64,000 nucleotides of DNA from Skermanella rosea (GTDB taxonomy: Bacteria > Pseudomonadota > Alphaproteobacteria > Azospirillales > Azospirillaceae), in the NCBI RefSeq assembly GCF_016806835.2, contig NZ_CP086111.1, positions 4,767,471 through 4,831,470 on the forward strand, read 5' to 3'. The translations under genes were made by a program, and so were the position numbers. Of the stretch, positions 54,675 through 63,187 are shown piece by piece. The notes under the pieces were generated by a model. The model was not told where the DNA came from and searched no databases. It saw only the letters and a list, made by a program, of their open reading frames with translations. Position 1 is the stretch's first letter. Each line of letters begins with the position of its first letter.

Positions 54675-55457
54675 ATGGCAGGCGTTTCCCGGGTTGACCT
54701 GAACTGCGACATGGGCGAGAGCTTCGGCGTCTACACGCTGGGCAACGACGCCGATATGCTGAAGATCGTCACCAGCGCGAACGTCGCCTGCGGCTTCCAT
54801 GCCGGCGACCCCCTGGTGATCGACCGCACCGTGCGCCTCGCCCTGGAAGCCGGCGTCGCGGTCGGCGCCCATCCCAGTTTCCTGGACCAGTGGGGTTTCG
54901 GCCGCCGCCCGATCCTGGGGGAGGATCCGGCCGACATCGAGAAGATGCTGGTCTACCAGATCGGCGCGGTCCAGGCGCTCGCCTCCGCCGTCGGCCACCG
55001 GGTCACCCACGTCAAGGCCCACGGGTCGCTCGGCAACATGGCGGCGGTCGATGCCGACCTCGCGCTGGCCTGCGCTCGGGCGGTGCGGGCCGTCGACCGC
55101 GACCTGATCTGCGTCGTCATGCCCGGCATGGAGACGGAGCGCGCGGCGGAACGGATGGGCCTGAGGGCCGCGCGGGAGATCTATGCCGACCGCACCTACG
55201 ACGACAACGGCAACCTGACGTCCCGCAAGAAGCCCGGCGCCGTGCTGCACGACCCGGGGGAGGCGGCGGACCGGATCGTCCGCATGCTGGAGGAGGAGGC
55301 GATCCCGACGGTGAGCGGCGCCCGGATCCCGGCGCGGATCGACACCATCTGCGTCCACGGCGACAACCCCCAGGCGGTCGCGATGGCGCGCACCATCCGC
55401 GGGCGCCTGGAAGCCCTCGGCGTCGCGGTCGAACCGTTCAGCCGGACCCTGGCGTAG
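54675..55457 (+). CDS. pxpA: LamB/YcsF family, 5-oxoprolinase subunit A
   Basis: 260 residues, length and start standard for the family: DLNCDMGESFGVYTLGNDAD, then SANVACGFHAGDPLVIDRTV and VGAHPSFLDQWGFGRR, the metal/substrate signature. The C-terminus reads ICVHGDNPQAVAMARTIR. With PxpB and PxpC it hydrolyses 5-oxoproline using ATP; the partners are not adjacent here. The GGAAGA just before the ATG supports this start. It is followed by a field of REP-like palindromes and stands as a single gene. Confidence 0.93.
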   Translation: MAGVSRVDLNCDMGESFGVYTLGNDADMLKIVTSANVACGFHAGDPLVIDRTVRLALEAGVAVGAHPSFLDQWGFGRRPILGEDPADIEKMLVYQIGAVQALASAVGHRVTHVKAHGSLGNMAAVDADLALACARAVRAVDRDLICVVMPGMETERAAERMGLRAAREIYADRTYDDNGNLTSRKKPGAVLHDPGEAADRIVRMLEEEAIPTVSGARIPARIDTICVHGDNPQAVAMARTIRGRLEALGVAVEPFSRTLA

Positions 55458-55931
55458 GGCTTGGCGGCACGCCTTCGGAGCGTCCAGAGCATCTCCCCCT
55501 CCCCTCATCGTCATGCCCGGGCTTGATCCACGGGCGTCCGGCACGGTTGTTGCCTGCTGCTCAAAAGGCCGCGCTGTGGACGAAAACACCCCCTTTTCGT
55601 CATACCCGGACTTGATCCGGGTATCTCCCTGCATGGCGGCGCTGATCAAGCCTGCAAGCGATGACCGGGTCAAGCCCGGTCATGACGATAAAGAGAGGAA
55701 CGCTCTACTGGAAAAGCATCCTCCAATCGAGTCGGCAATCGCCGTGCCGGACAGCCGTGGGTCAAGCCCGGCCATGACGAGTAGGGAGTGTTTCCGCCCG
55801 TAGCTTGCAGAACGCAGTTTTTTGGATGGTCGTGACCGGACTTGATCCGGTCATCCACGCGCAAACTCCATTACGCCGGTTTGCGCGTGGATGCGCGGGT
55901 CGAGCCCGCGCATGGCGAAGACCAGCCCCGA
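55458..55931. repeat. REP-like palindrome field
   Basis: At least six short palindromes of one family lie in about 400 bp: 55510-55544, 55599-55625 (arms ATACCCGGA / TCCGGGTAT), 55663-55687 (arms TGACCGGG / CCCGGTCA), 55741-55781 (degenerate), 55826-55858 (GTGACCGGA / TCCGGTCA) and 55886-55920. Each has the core CCGGACTTGATCCGG or a compensated variant, where changes in one arm are matched in the other. They alternate in direction, as REP/BIME elements do. No gene is evident. Confidence 0.85.
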
Positions 55932-56585
55932 TCAGGGCCGGTCGAAGATCGGCGGGTTCCCCGGCGTGCGGATCGTGGTGGCCGAGCTTCCCGGAGGGGC
56001 GTTCTCGCGCCGGGTCTGGCCGAGCGTGTCGGCGGCTTCGCCCGTCACGGTGTCGGAATGGGACGCGGAGCCGTCCGGGGTCGCCCAGCCGACGCTGGTG
56101 CCGCCGCCCGCCGAAGCCCCGCCGGCCGGGCCGCGCAAGGGTTCCCCGTCGGGTCCCAGCAGGACCGAAGCGCTCTCCCGCGCCGATTTGCCGCCGCCGG
56201 GCATGCCGACCAGCCGGTCGGGATCGGGCGAGCGGCCGGCCGCCCGGCCCGAGATGTCCCCCGAGACATGGGTATGGTGACGGTCCGGATCGGTGTAGAG
56301 CCGCGACCTCCGGCCCGCCCCATGGCCACCGTCGCGCTGGTAGCGGTAGCCGAGCCAAGCCGCCAGCAGGATGCCGGCGCTGGCGGCGAACATCACGAAG
56401 GGCACGGGATGGTCGCGGATCACCGCGCTGATTCCGCCCGATTCCCCGCTCTGCCGGCGATCGGCACCGCCGATGCGGGCGCGGCCATAGGCGCTGGGGG
56501 TGTCGTAGGGGATGTAGGGGTGCTCGGGCGTGTTGCTGAGGTAACGCCTGTTCTCGGTATCGGAAGCGGGTATGGCGTCCACCAT
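55932..56585 (-). CDS. single-span membrane protein of unknown function
   Basis: 217 residues. A short N-terminal part rich in Tyr and Pro (YLSNTPEHPYIPYDTPSAYG) precedes one hydrophobic helix near 60-80 (PFVMFAASAGILLAAWLGYR). The rest is Gly/Ser/Pro-rich and probably disordered (GGASAGGGTSVGWATPDGSA). No family recognised. The stop lies next to the REP field, and the gene is divergent from the GapR-like gene, with about 175 bp between. Coding status is supported by codon pattern and the N-terminal hydrophobic layout only. Confidence 0.55.
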   Translation of the reverse strand: MVDAIPASDTENRRYLSNTPEHPYIPYDTPSAYGRARIGGADRRQSGESGGISAVIRDHPVPFVMFAASAGILLAAWLGYRYQRDGGHGAGRRSRLYTDPDRHHTHVSGDISGRAAGRSPDPDRLVGMPGGGKSARESASVLLGPDGEPLRGPAGGASAGGGTSVGWATPDGSASHSDTVTGEAADTLGQTRRENAPPGSSATTIRTPGNPPIFDRP

Positions 56586-56762
56586 TCTTTTGCCCCATTC
56601 GTTGGTTGTTGCTTGGGGACCGCCGCGGCGCGACGGCTATGCGATACCAACCGCGGGAAGCCTCGGAACGTTCCGCGGCCGGCCCGCCGCCTTGTTGCCA
56701 GAACCGGCGCTTGCCGGTATGACGCCTCTCCCCAACTCCAGTCCCATCCACGGAGCCTGATC

Positions 56763-57050
56763 TTGATCGACGCTGGTGCTACGACGGCCGAACAGTTGAA
56801 GCAGTTCGCCGACCGCATGGAAAATCTGCTGAACGAAATCGACGGACTCAAGAACGACCTGAAGGACCTGAAGGGCGAGGCGAAATCGGCCGGCTTCAAC
56901 ATCAAGGCGCTCGACCGGCTGGTCGCGATCCGCCGCAAGGACTCGGCCGACGCCGAGACCGAGCTGCTGAACGATCTGCTGCTCTACGCCCACCACACCG
57001 GCACGCATCTGGACCTCGCGGTTCCGGAGATGGCCGAGGAAGCGGCCTGA
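56763..57050 (+). CDS. GapR-like (DUF2312) DNA-binding protein
   Basis: 95 residues starting at a TTG, preceded by GGAG at eight bases, and giving a normal GapR-type N-terminus. The body is a long coiled coil, AEQLKQFADRMENLLNEIDG then LKNDLKDLKGEAKSAGFNIK, followed by ALDRLVAIRRKDSADAETEL. This is the DUF2312 pattern (AEAKxxGFD..L..VVRLRK). GapR of Caulobacter encircles overtwisted DNA and helps replication; this relative is shorter and more acidic at its end. A GC-rich hairpin, CGGGCGGGGC / GCCCCGCCCG at 57061-57090, lies just downstream and may end its message. Confidence 0.85.
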   Translation: MIDAGATTAEQLKQFADRMENLLNEIDGLKNDLKDLKGEAKSAGFNIKALDRLVAIRRKDSADAETELLNDLLLYAHHTGTHLDLAVPEMAEEAA

Positions 57051-57192
57051 CCAACCGTACCGGGCGGGGCTCGACATCGCGCCCCGCCCGATGCATCATC
57101 GGGCGCGCGATTCGCCGGGCAGCCGGCGGGACGGGCCGTCCGCATCGATCCAGCCCCGGACGACGCCTCGAATTATTGGGACCACCAGCTTG

Positions 57193-58299
57193 ATGGGCAC
57201 CGCCATTCCGGGCCAGCAGATCTCCGAGATCCAGCGGCTCGAAGCACTTCGCCGGTACGGCATACTCGACACCCCCCGCGAGGAGGAGTTCGACGACGTC
57301 ACGCGCCTCGCCGCCTATGTCTGCCGCGCCCCGGTCGCCCTGGTGAGCTTCGTCGACGCCAACCGCCAGTGGTTCAAGTCGGAGATCGGGCTGGGCGCCA
57401 GCGAGACCGCCCTGAACGCTTCGGTCTGCCGCCTCGCCATCCGGCAGTCCGGCCTCATGATCGTGCCCGACCTGGCTGCGGACGCCCGTTTCTCCGACAA
57501 CCCGCTGGTGGCCGGCCCTCCGGGCATGCGGTTCTACGCCGGCGCGCTGCTGAAGACCTCCGACGGGCACGCCCTCGGCACGCTGTGCGTCCTCGACCAC
57601 GAGCCGCGCCCCGGCCTGGACGAGGAGCAGAAGGCGGCCCTGTCCACCCTGGCCCGCCAGGTGATGTCCCTGCTGGAGCTTCGCCGCTCGATCCAGCAGA
57701 AGGACCTGATGCTCAAAGAGGTCAACCACCGGGTCAAGAACAGCCTCCAGCTCGTCTCCAGCCTGCTGCGGCTGGAAAGCCGCCAGATCTCCGACCCGGT
57801 GACGCGCCGCCACTTCGACGAGGCCTGCGCCCGCGTCGCCACCATCGCCCGGGTCCATGAGCGCCTGTACAAGACCGACAAGGTCGGCATCGTGGAATTC
57901 GGCCTGTTCCTGCGCGACCTGTGCTCCGACCTCGCCCACTCCGCCATGGTCGAGCAGGGTCACCACATCGAGGTGGAGGCCGATACCCACGAACTGCCGA
58001 CCGACAAGGTCATCCCGCTGGCCCTGGTGGTCAACGAGCTGGTGACCAACGCCGTCAAATATGCCTATCCCGCGGGCCGCCGCGGTGTGATCCGGGTCCG
58101 GTTCAAGACCCTGCCGGACGGCGGGTTCGAGGTCGGCGTCGCGGACGAAGGGGTGGGATTGCCCGCCGGTTTCGATCCCGCGAAGACCCAGAGCCTGGGA
58201 ATGCGCATGGTTTGCGCCCTGCTGGGACAGTTCGGCGGCGAACTGGCCTGCGAGTCCGGCCCGGCCGGAACCATGTTCCGGATCCACGCCGCGGGGTGA
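57193..58299 (+). CDS. GAF-containing histidine kinase of the HisKA_2/HWE type
   Basis: 368 residues. A GAF domain at 15-165 starts EIQRLEALRRYGILDTPREE and has FVDANRQWFKSEIGL. The kinase domain follows: KDLMLKEVNHRVKNSLQLVS (the phospho-His is in NHRVKN), VNELVTNAVKYAYPAGRRGV for the N box, VADEGVGLPAGFDP for the G1 box and LGMRMVCALLGQFGG for the G2 region. Cytosolic. The frame is open upstream to 57091, but the ATG at 57193 gives a typical GAF start. A receiver protein follows about 160 bp on, so they may form a pair. The sensed cue is unknown. Confidence 0.92.
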   Translation: MGTAIPGQQISEIQRLEALRRYGILDTPREEEFDDVTRLAAYVCRAPVALVSFVDANRQWFKSEIGLGASETALNASVCRLAIRQSGLMIVPDLAADARFSDNPLVAGPPGMRFYAGALLKTSDGHALGTLCVLDHEPRPGLDEEQKAALSTLARQVMSLLELRRSIQQKDLMLKEVNHRVKNSLQLVSSLLRLESRQISDPVTRRHFDEACARVATIARVHERLYKTDKVGIVEFGLFLRDLCSDLAHSAMVEQGHHIEVEADTHELPTDKVIPLALVVNELVTNAVKYAYPAGRRGVIRVRFKTLPDGGFEVGVADEGVGLPAGFDPAKTQSLGMRMVCALLGQFGGELACESGPAGTMFRIHAAG

Positions 58300-58313
58300 C
58301 CGCATCGGGACGA

Positions 58314-58358
58314 CCGGAACCCCATCGGCCGGAACCCCATCGGCCGGAAGCCCATCGG
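58314..58358. repeat. three tandem 15-bp units
   Basis: CCGGAACCCCATCGG occurs at 58314-58328 and 58329-58343, and a one-base variant (CCGGAAGCCCATCGG) at 58344-58358. They lie just past the kinase stop, before the receiver gene. They may be neutral slippage products or bind a protein. Confidence 0.8.
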
Positions 58359-58458
58359 AAGGTCCATTGGAACGACCGCTTTGTAGGCATTTGGACGATT
58401 CGAGCCGACAGGTGTTGATCTCTTGCCACCTCCGAGTCCCGAACTGTAGCTTGGTCCG

Positions 58459-58926
58459 ATGCACGCAATCTCAAAAATTCGACTCGTCCACTCCAGCCCC
58501 GCCGGTTCCCTGCCCTCGGACCGGCAGGAACCCGCGCGATCACGGCATGTCCGGATCCTGATCGTCGAGGACGAGGCGATCCCGGCCATGCTGCTGGAGG
58601 AGATGGTCGAAGACATGGGATTCACCGTCTGCGGCAAGGCGGTCTCCGGTCCCGGCGCCGTGATGGCCGCCGAGGACTACCGGCCGGACCTCGTCCTGAT
58701 GGACATCCGGCTGGCCCAGGGAACGGACGGCATCGACGCCGCCATCGAGATCCGCCAGCGCCTCGGCATCCCGTCCCTCTTCATGAGCGCCTTCAGCGAT
58801 CAGGCCACCATGGTCCGCGCCCAGGCGGCCCAGCCCGTCGGCTTCGTCGGGAAACCCTACGACGACGCCCGGCTGGGCGCGGCGCTGACCGCGGCGCTCC
58901 AGGGCATGGGGCTGGCGGAGGACTGA
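58459..58926 (+). CDS. single-domain response regulator
   Basis: 155 residues. After a 30-residue basic lead the receiver domain runs VRILIVEDEAIPAMLLEEMV, VLMDIRLAQGTDGIDAAIEI (phospho-acceptor Asp in LMDIR), SLFMSAFSDQATMVRAQAAQ and PVGFVGKPYDDARLGAAL with the conserved lysine. No output domain, so it signals by protein contact. It resembles the receiver partners of HWE-type kinases, and the kinase at 57193 lies just before it. No other in-frame ATG follows before the domain, so the ATG at 58459 is taken, although the lead could be untranslated. Confidence 0.88.
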   Translation: MHAISKIRLVHSSPAGSLPSDRQEPARSRHVRILIVEDEAIPAMLLEEMVEDMGFTVCGKAVSGPGAVMAAEDYRPDLVLMDIRLAQGTDGIDAAIEIRQRLGIPSLFMSAFSDQATMVRAQAAQPVGFVGKPYDDARLGAALTAALQGMGLAED

Positions 58927-59071
58927 GCGGCGCTGCCGCTCCGGCCCTGGTGCCGGCGTCGCCCTGCCGCCCATGAAAGCCCTCCAATGTTCCGGACAGT
59001 CAATCCTCCTGCTGTCAGGTAAGTGTTGAAGCAGGCGGCAGAATACCGCTACACACCCGCATATCCCGTCG

Positions 59072-60283
59072 TTGAAACGCGGGCCGGATCTGTGCCGAGG
59101 GACAGCCGAGACGTTGCGGAAATTTAGAGATAAACTCGATATTCAGCCGGCGGACTCCTGTCTTGTCTTCCGTTCGCGCCTGGAAGACTGTATCGCCCGG
59201 TTCGATAGATTGCGCCTCGTGCTTCTGTCGGGTCCTTCCGGCGTCGGCAAGACGACGCTGATGGCGCGCTGGCATGCGATCGCACGCAACCGCGGCATCG
59301 CGGCGGGCTGGCTGTCCCTGCATCGCAGCGGCCATGATCCCCGGCGGTTCCTGGCGGACCTCGCCGATGTCCTGGACCCGGTCCTGCCGGTCTTCGCGCG
59401 GCGGGTCGCCGGCCTCGACGCCGGCGGGGCTCCGGCGGTCCTCGAGGATGTGCTGTGCGATCTGGCGGGGGAACTTGACCGCCTCGGCCGCCAAGTCGTG
59501 CTGTTCCTGGACGATTACCAAGCGGTCGCCGACCCGGCGATCCACCGCGACGTCAACCGGATGCTGAGCGCCCTGCCCGGCTGCTTCACCTTGGTGATCG
59601 CCACCCGCATCGACCCGCCGCTGCCGCTGGCACGCCTGCGCGGCTGCGGCGCGCTGCTGGAACTGCGCGCCGCCGATCTGCGCTTCACCCTGGACGAGGC
59701 GCGCTACTACCTGACCCGGGTCCAGTCCCTCGACCTTACCGAGGATCAGGTCCGGGAGGTGACGGAGAAGACGGAAGGCCGCATTTCGGCCCTTCAGCTG
59801 GCGGTGCTGACCCGGCGCCTGATGGCGAAGGAACGCGACGCCCTGCCGGAGATCCGCCACCGCGCCGACCAGTGGCTCGACCAGGTCGATCCCGCCGGAT
59901 CCGATGCGGCTCCCCAGGCCGACGACCTGCTGCTCCGCGGCTTCGCCGCCCTGATGGTCGGGTATGCGGCGGGTGCCGCCGGCGACCTGGAGTCCGCCAT
60001 GGCCCAATGCCGGGATGCGATCGAGATGTCCGGCCGCGTGCTGGAAACCCTCCAGCCGGAGACCGCGCGGGCGACTCCCGCCGCGTCCGACCGCCTGCAC
60101 CACCGCGAGATCCAGATCCTGCGGCTCGTCTCCGAAGGGTTGCGCAACCGCGAGATCGGCGGGCGACTGCGCATCTCGGAGGACACGGTCAAATGGTACA
60201 TGAAGAGGTTGTTCGCCAAGCTGTACGTCACCACCCGCACCAGCGCGGTCGCCCGGGGGAGGGAAATGGGCTATCTGCCGTAG
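59072..60283 (+). CDS. compact LuxR-family transcription regulator with an ATPase domain
   Basis: About 403 residues, under half the length of MalT/LAL regulators (~900). The ATPase core has Walker A SGPSGVGKTTLMARW near 55, Walker B VVLFLDDYQAVADP near 145 and sensor-like LVIATRIDPPLPLARL. The TPR-rich middle of LAL proteins is almost absent, leaving about 90 residues (EDQVREVTEKTEGRISALQL and a short helical block). The C-terminal HTH is LHHREIQILRLVSEGLRNRE with IGGRLRISEDTVKWYMKRLF. The start is uncertain: TTG at 59072 or 59114, neither well supported. It likely activates a nearby promoter in response to a small ligand. Confidence 0.82.
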   Translation: MKRGPDLCRGTAETLRKFRDKLDIQPADSCLVFRSRLEDCIARFDRLRLVLLSGPSGVGKTTLMARWHAIARNRGIAAGWLSLHRSGHDPRRFLADLADVLDPVLPVFARRVAGLDAGGAPAVLEDVLCDLAGELDRLGRQVVLFLDDYQAVADPAIHRDVNRMLSALPGCFTLVIATRIDPPLPLARLRGCGALLELRAADLRFTLDEARYYLTRVQSLDLTEDQVREVTEKTEGRISALQLAVLTRRLMAKERDALPEIRHRADQWLDQVDPAGSDAAPQADDLLLRGFAALMVGYAAGAAGDLESAMAQCRDAIEMSGRVLETLQPETARATPAASDRLHHREIQILRLVSEGLRNREIGGRLRISEDTVKWYMKRLFAKLYVTTRTSAVARGREMGYLP

Positions 60284-60306
60284 GTCTTTGGAGTTTCAGC
60301 AGAATG

Positions 60307-60322
60307 CCACCCTTTCGGGTGG
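60307..60322. terminator. hairpin after the LuxR-type gene
   Basis: A six-base stem CCACCC / GGGTGG with loop TTTC lies 24 bases after the regulator's stop and before the transporter operon. It may end the upstream transcript; no T run follows. Confidence 0.4.
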
Positions 60323-60429
60323 TGCGTCCCGTCCCCCCCTGTCCCTAACTTCACGCAAAATCCAGGACATCCGACCGCGTGACCCGGCGACGGGCGATCC
60401 GGCGGACCGTCCGATAAGGGGAGGTGCGC

Positions 60430-61188
60430 ATGAACGGGGATCATATACTTGAAACCCGGAATCTGACGAAGGAATTCAAGGGCTTCATCGCGGTCAAGGA
60501 CGTCAACCTGCAGGTTCGCCGCGGCAGCATCCACGCCCTGATCGGGCCGAACGGGGCGGGCAAGACGACGGTCTTCAACCTGCTGACCAAGTTCCTGACG
60601 CCGAGCGGCGGGCAGATCCTGTTCAACGGCAACGACATCACCCGGGTCAAGCCGGCCGACATCGCCCGGCGCGGCCTCGTACGCTCGTTCCAGATCAGCG
60701 CCGTGTTCCCGCACCTGACCTGCCTGGAGAACGTACGCGTGGCGCTGCAGAAGCGCCTGCGCGGCGACAGCTTCGACTTCTGGCGCTCGGAGACGACGCT
60801 GCACGCGCTGAACGGCCAGGCCGACGACCTGCTCGACCAGGTCAACCTGGCGGCCTACCGCGACATCCCGGCGGTCGAGCTGCCCTACGGGCGCAAGCGG
60901 GCGCTGGAGATCGCGACCACGCTGGCGCTGGAGCCGGAGCTGATGCTGCTCGACGAGCCGATGGCCGGCATGGGCCACGAGGACATCGACCACACCGCGG
61001 CGCTGATCCGCAAGGTCTCGGCCGACCGCACCATCCTGATGGTCGAGCACAACCTGTCGGTCGTGTCCGACCTGTCGGACAAGATCACGGTGCTGCGCCG
61101 GGGCGAGATCCTGGCCGAGGGACCCTACGCCGTGGTGTCGAAGGACCCGCAGGTGATGGAAGCGTACATGGGGACGGGACATGCCTGA
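60430..61188 (+). CDS. livG: branched-chain amino-acid-type ABC transporter ATPase
   Basis: About 252 residues, an ABC ATPase of the LivG type. It has Walker A GPNGAGKTTVFNLL near 45, the Q-loop RSFQISAVF, the C-loop in its LivG variant (PYGRKRALEIATTLALEPEL rather than LSGGQ), Walker B LMLLDEPMAGMG and switch His in VEHNLSV. GGGGAGG eight bases before supports the ATG at 60430; a GTG at 60424 is possible. It starts an operon with LivF, a binding protein and LivH. The genes overlap by eight bases (61181-61188). Liv-type importers take up Leu/Ile/Val or related amides; substrate not provable here. Confidence 0.93.
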   Translation: MNGDHILETRNLTKEFKGFIAVKDVNLQVRRGSIHALIGPNGAGKTTVFNLLTKFLTPSGGQILFNGNDITRVKPADIARRGLVRSFQISAVFPHLTCLENVRVALQKRLRGDSFDFWRSETTLHALNGQADDLLDQVNLAAYRDIPAVELPYGRKRALEIATTLALEPELMLLDEPMAGMGHEDIDHTAALIRKVSADRTILMVEHNLSVVSDLSDKITVLRRGEILAEGPYAVVSKDPQVMEAYMGTGHA

Positions 61189-61903
61189 CGGGGCCGCGAC
61201 GACGACGGGGATGCTGGAGATCCGGGATCTCCACGCCTTCTACGGCGAGAGCCACATCCTGCACGGGGTCGGGCTGGAGGTGCGGCGGGGCGAGGTGGTG
61301 ACGCTGCTGGGGCGCAACGGCGCCGGCAAGACCACGACGATGCGCTCGATCATGGGCATCGTGGGCCGGCGGACCGGCTCGATCCGGCTGAACGGGACGG
61401 AGCTGGTGAATCTTCCGTCGAACCGGATCGCCCGGCTGGGCATCGGCTACGTTCCGGAGGAGCGGGGGATCTTCTCCAGCCTGAACGTGGAGGAGAACCT
61501 GATGCTGCCGCCGACGATCAAGGCGGGCGGGATGGAGGTGGAGGCGATCTACCGGCTGTTCCCGAACCTGAAGGAGCGGCGCAAGAGCCAGGGGACGCGG
61601 CTGTCGGGGGGCGAGCAGCAGATGCTGGCGATCGGGCGGATCCTGCGGACCGGGGCCGACCTGATCCTGCTGGACGAGCCCACCGAGGGCCTGGCGCCGG
61701 TGATCATCCAGCAGATCGGGCGGGTGGTCCGGGAGCTGAAGCGGAGCGGCTTCACGATCCTGCTGGTCGAGCAGAACTTCCGCTTCGCCGCCACCATCGC
61801 GGACCGCCACTACGTGATGGAGGAGGGACACATCGTCGACATGATCCCGAACGACCAGCTCGAAGCCAACATGCACAAGCTGCATGAGTATCTCGGCGTT
61901 TGA
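61181..61903 (+). CDS. livF: branched-chain amino-acid-type ABC transporter ATPase
   Basis: 240 residues, LivF-type partner of the ATPase just upstream. Walker A is GRNGAGKTTTMRSIMG near 45, the C-loop is RLSGGEQQMLAIGRIL, Walker B is LILLDEPTEGLAP and the switch His region is ILLVEQNFRFA, with Gln as in many LivF proteins. Its first strand (LEIRDLHAFYGESHILHGVG) is the classic LivF opening. The gene overlaps livG by eight bases. A short gap separates it from the binding-protein gene. Confidence 0.94.
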   Translation: MPDGAATTTGMLEIRDLHAFYGESHILHGVGLEVRRGEVVTLLGRNGAGKTTTMRSIMGIVGRRTGSIRLNGTELVNLPSNRIARLGIGYVPEERGIFSSLNVEENLMLPPTIKAGGMEVEAIYRLFPNLKERRKSQGTRLSGGEQQMLAIGRILRTGADLILLDEPTEGLAPVIIQQIGRVVRELKRSGFTILLVEQNFRFAATIADRHYVMEEGHIVDMIPNDQLEANMHKLHEYLGV

Positions 61904-61934
61904 CCAACCAGAACAACGGACAACAGGGGAAACG

Positions 61935-63173
61935 GTGAAGAGGATGAGCAAGATGCTGAAGCAGATCATGGCCGGAACGGCGCTCGCGGCACTGTCGGTC
62001 GGCTTCGCCGCCGCCGCGAACGCGCAGGGCGCCATTTCCGACGGCAGGATCAAGATCGGCGTCCTGAACGACCGCTCGGGCATCTATGCCGACGTGGCGG
62101 GCGAGGGCTCGGCCGTGGCGGCGCGCATGGCCGCGGAGGAGTTCGGCAACGCCATCGACGGCACGCCGATCGAGATCGTGGTCGCCGACCACCAGAACAA
62201 GGCGGACATCGCGGCCAACGTCACCCGCCAGTGGATCGACCGGGAGCAGGTCGACGTGATCGCCGACGTGCCCAACTCGGCCGCGGCCCTCGCGGTGCAG
62301 GAGATCACCCGCGACAAGAACCGCATCTTCCTGATGTCGGGTCCCGGCAGCTCCCGCCTGACCGGCGACGCCTGCTCGCCGACCGGCATCCACTGGACCT
62401 ACGACAACCACGCGCTGGCGGCCGGCACCGCCCGCGCGCTGACGGAGGAAGGCAAGAACACCTGGTACTTCCTGACCGCCGACTACGCCTTCGGCCATTC
62501 GCTGGAGGAGGAGACCACGGCCGTCGTCAAGGAACTGGGCGGCCAGGCCCTGGGCTCGGTGCGCCACCCGCTCGGCAACTCGGACTTCTCGTCCTTCCTG
62601 CTCCAGGCCCAGGGGTCCGGCGCCCAGGTGATCGGCCTCGCCAACGCCGGCAACGACACGACCAACGCGATCAAGCAGGCCAACGAGTTCGGCATCACCC
62701 AGGCGGGCCAGACGCTGGCCGGGATGCTGCTGTTCATCTCCGACGTCCACGCGCTGGGGCTCGACGCGGCCCAGGGCCTGGTCGCGACCACCGGCTTCTA
62801 CTGGGACATGGACGAGGAGACCCGCGCCTGGTCGGCCAAGTACCAGGAGAAGATGGGCTCCAAGCCGACCATGGTGCAGGCCGGCGTCTATTCCTCGGTC
62901 AAGCACTACCTGAAGGCAGTCCAGGCGGCCAAGACCGACGAGGCGAAGGCCGTGGTCTCCAAGATGCACGAGCTGCCGATCCAGGACATGTTCGCCAAGA
63001 ACGGCAAGATCCTGGCCAACGGCCGCATGGTCCACGACATGTACCTGGCCCGCGTCAAGGCGCCGTCCGAGAGCAAGGGGCCGTGGGACTATTACGAGAT
63101 CGTCCGGACCATTCCCGGTGACAGCGCCTATCTCGACGCGGCCGCCAGCGGCTGCAAGATCGCCCAGAAGTAA
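61935..63173 (+). CDS. branched-chain amino-acid-type periplasmic binding protein
   Basis: About 412 residues. A signal peptide, MKRMSKMLKQIMAGTALAAL then SVGFAAAANAQ, is cleaved near residue 30. The mature protein is a type I periplasmic fold with IKIGVLNDRSGIYADVAGEG, PIEIVVADHQNKADIAANVT and VDVIADVPNSAAALAVQEIT; a later block reads TWYFLTADYAFGHSLEEETT. Relatives bind branched-chain or aromatic/short-chain amides, so the ligand may differ from leucine. The start is a GTG with AGGGGA at five bases; ATG 61944 is another option but has too little spacing. It feeds the LivH permease that follows by 14 bases. Confidence 0.92.
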   Translation: MKRMSKMLKQIMAGTALAALSVGFAAAANAQGAISDGRIKIGVLNDRSGIYADVAGEGSAVAARMAAEEFGNAIDGTPIEIVVADHQNKADIAANVTRQWIDREQVDVIADVPNSAAALAVQEITRDKNRIFLMSGPGSSRLTGDACSPTGIHWTYDNHALAAGTARALTEEGKNTWYFLTADYAFGHSLEEETTAVVKELGGQALGSVRHPLGNSDFSSFLLQAQGSGAQVIGLANAGNDTTNAIKQANEFGITQAGQTLAGMLLFISDVHALGLDAAQGLVATTGFYWDMDEETRAWSAKYQEKMGSKPTMVQAGVYSSVKHYLKAVQAAKTDEAKAVVSKMHELPIQDMFAKNGKILANGRMVHDMYLARVKAPSESKGPWDYYEIVRTIPGDSAYLDAAASGCKIAQK

Positions 63174-63187
63174 GGGACGGACCCGAA

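Noticed and set aside
55458-55931. CRISPR array
   Set aside because: Repeats are palindromes of differing sequence and irregular spacing, not direct repeats with spacers.
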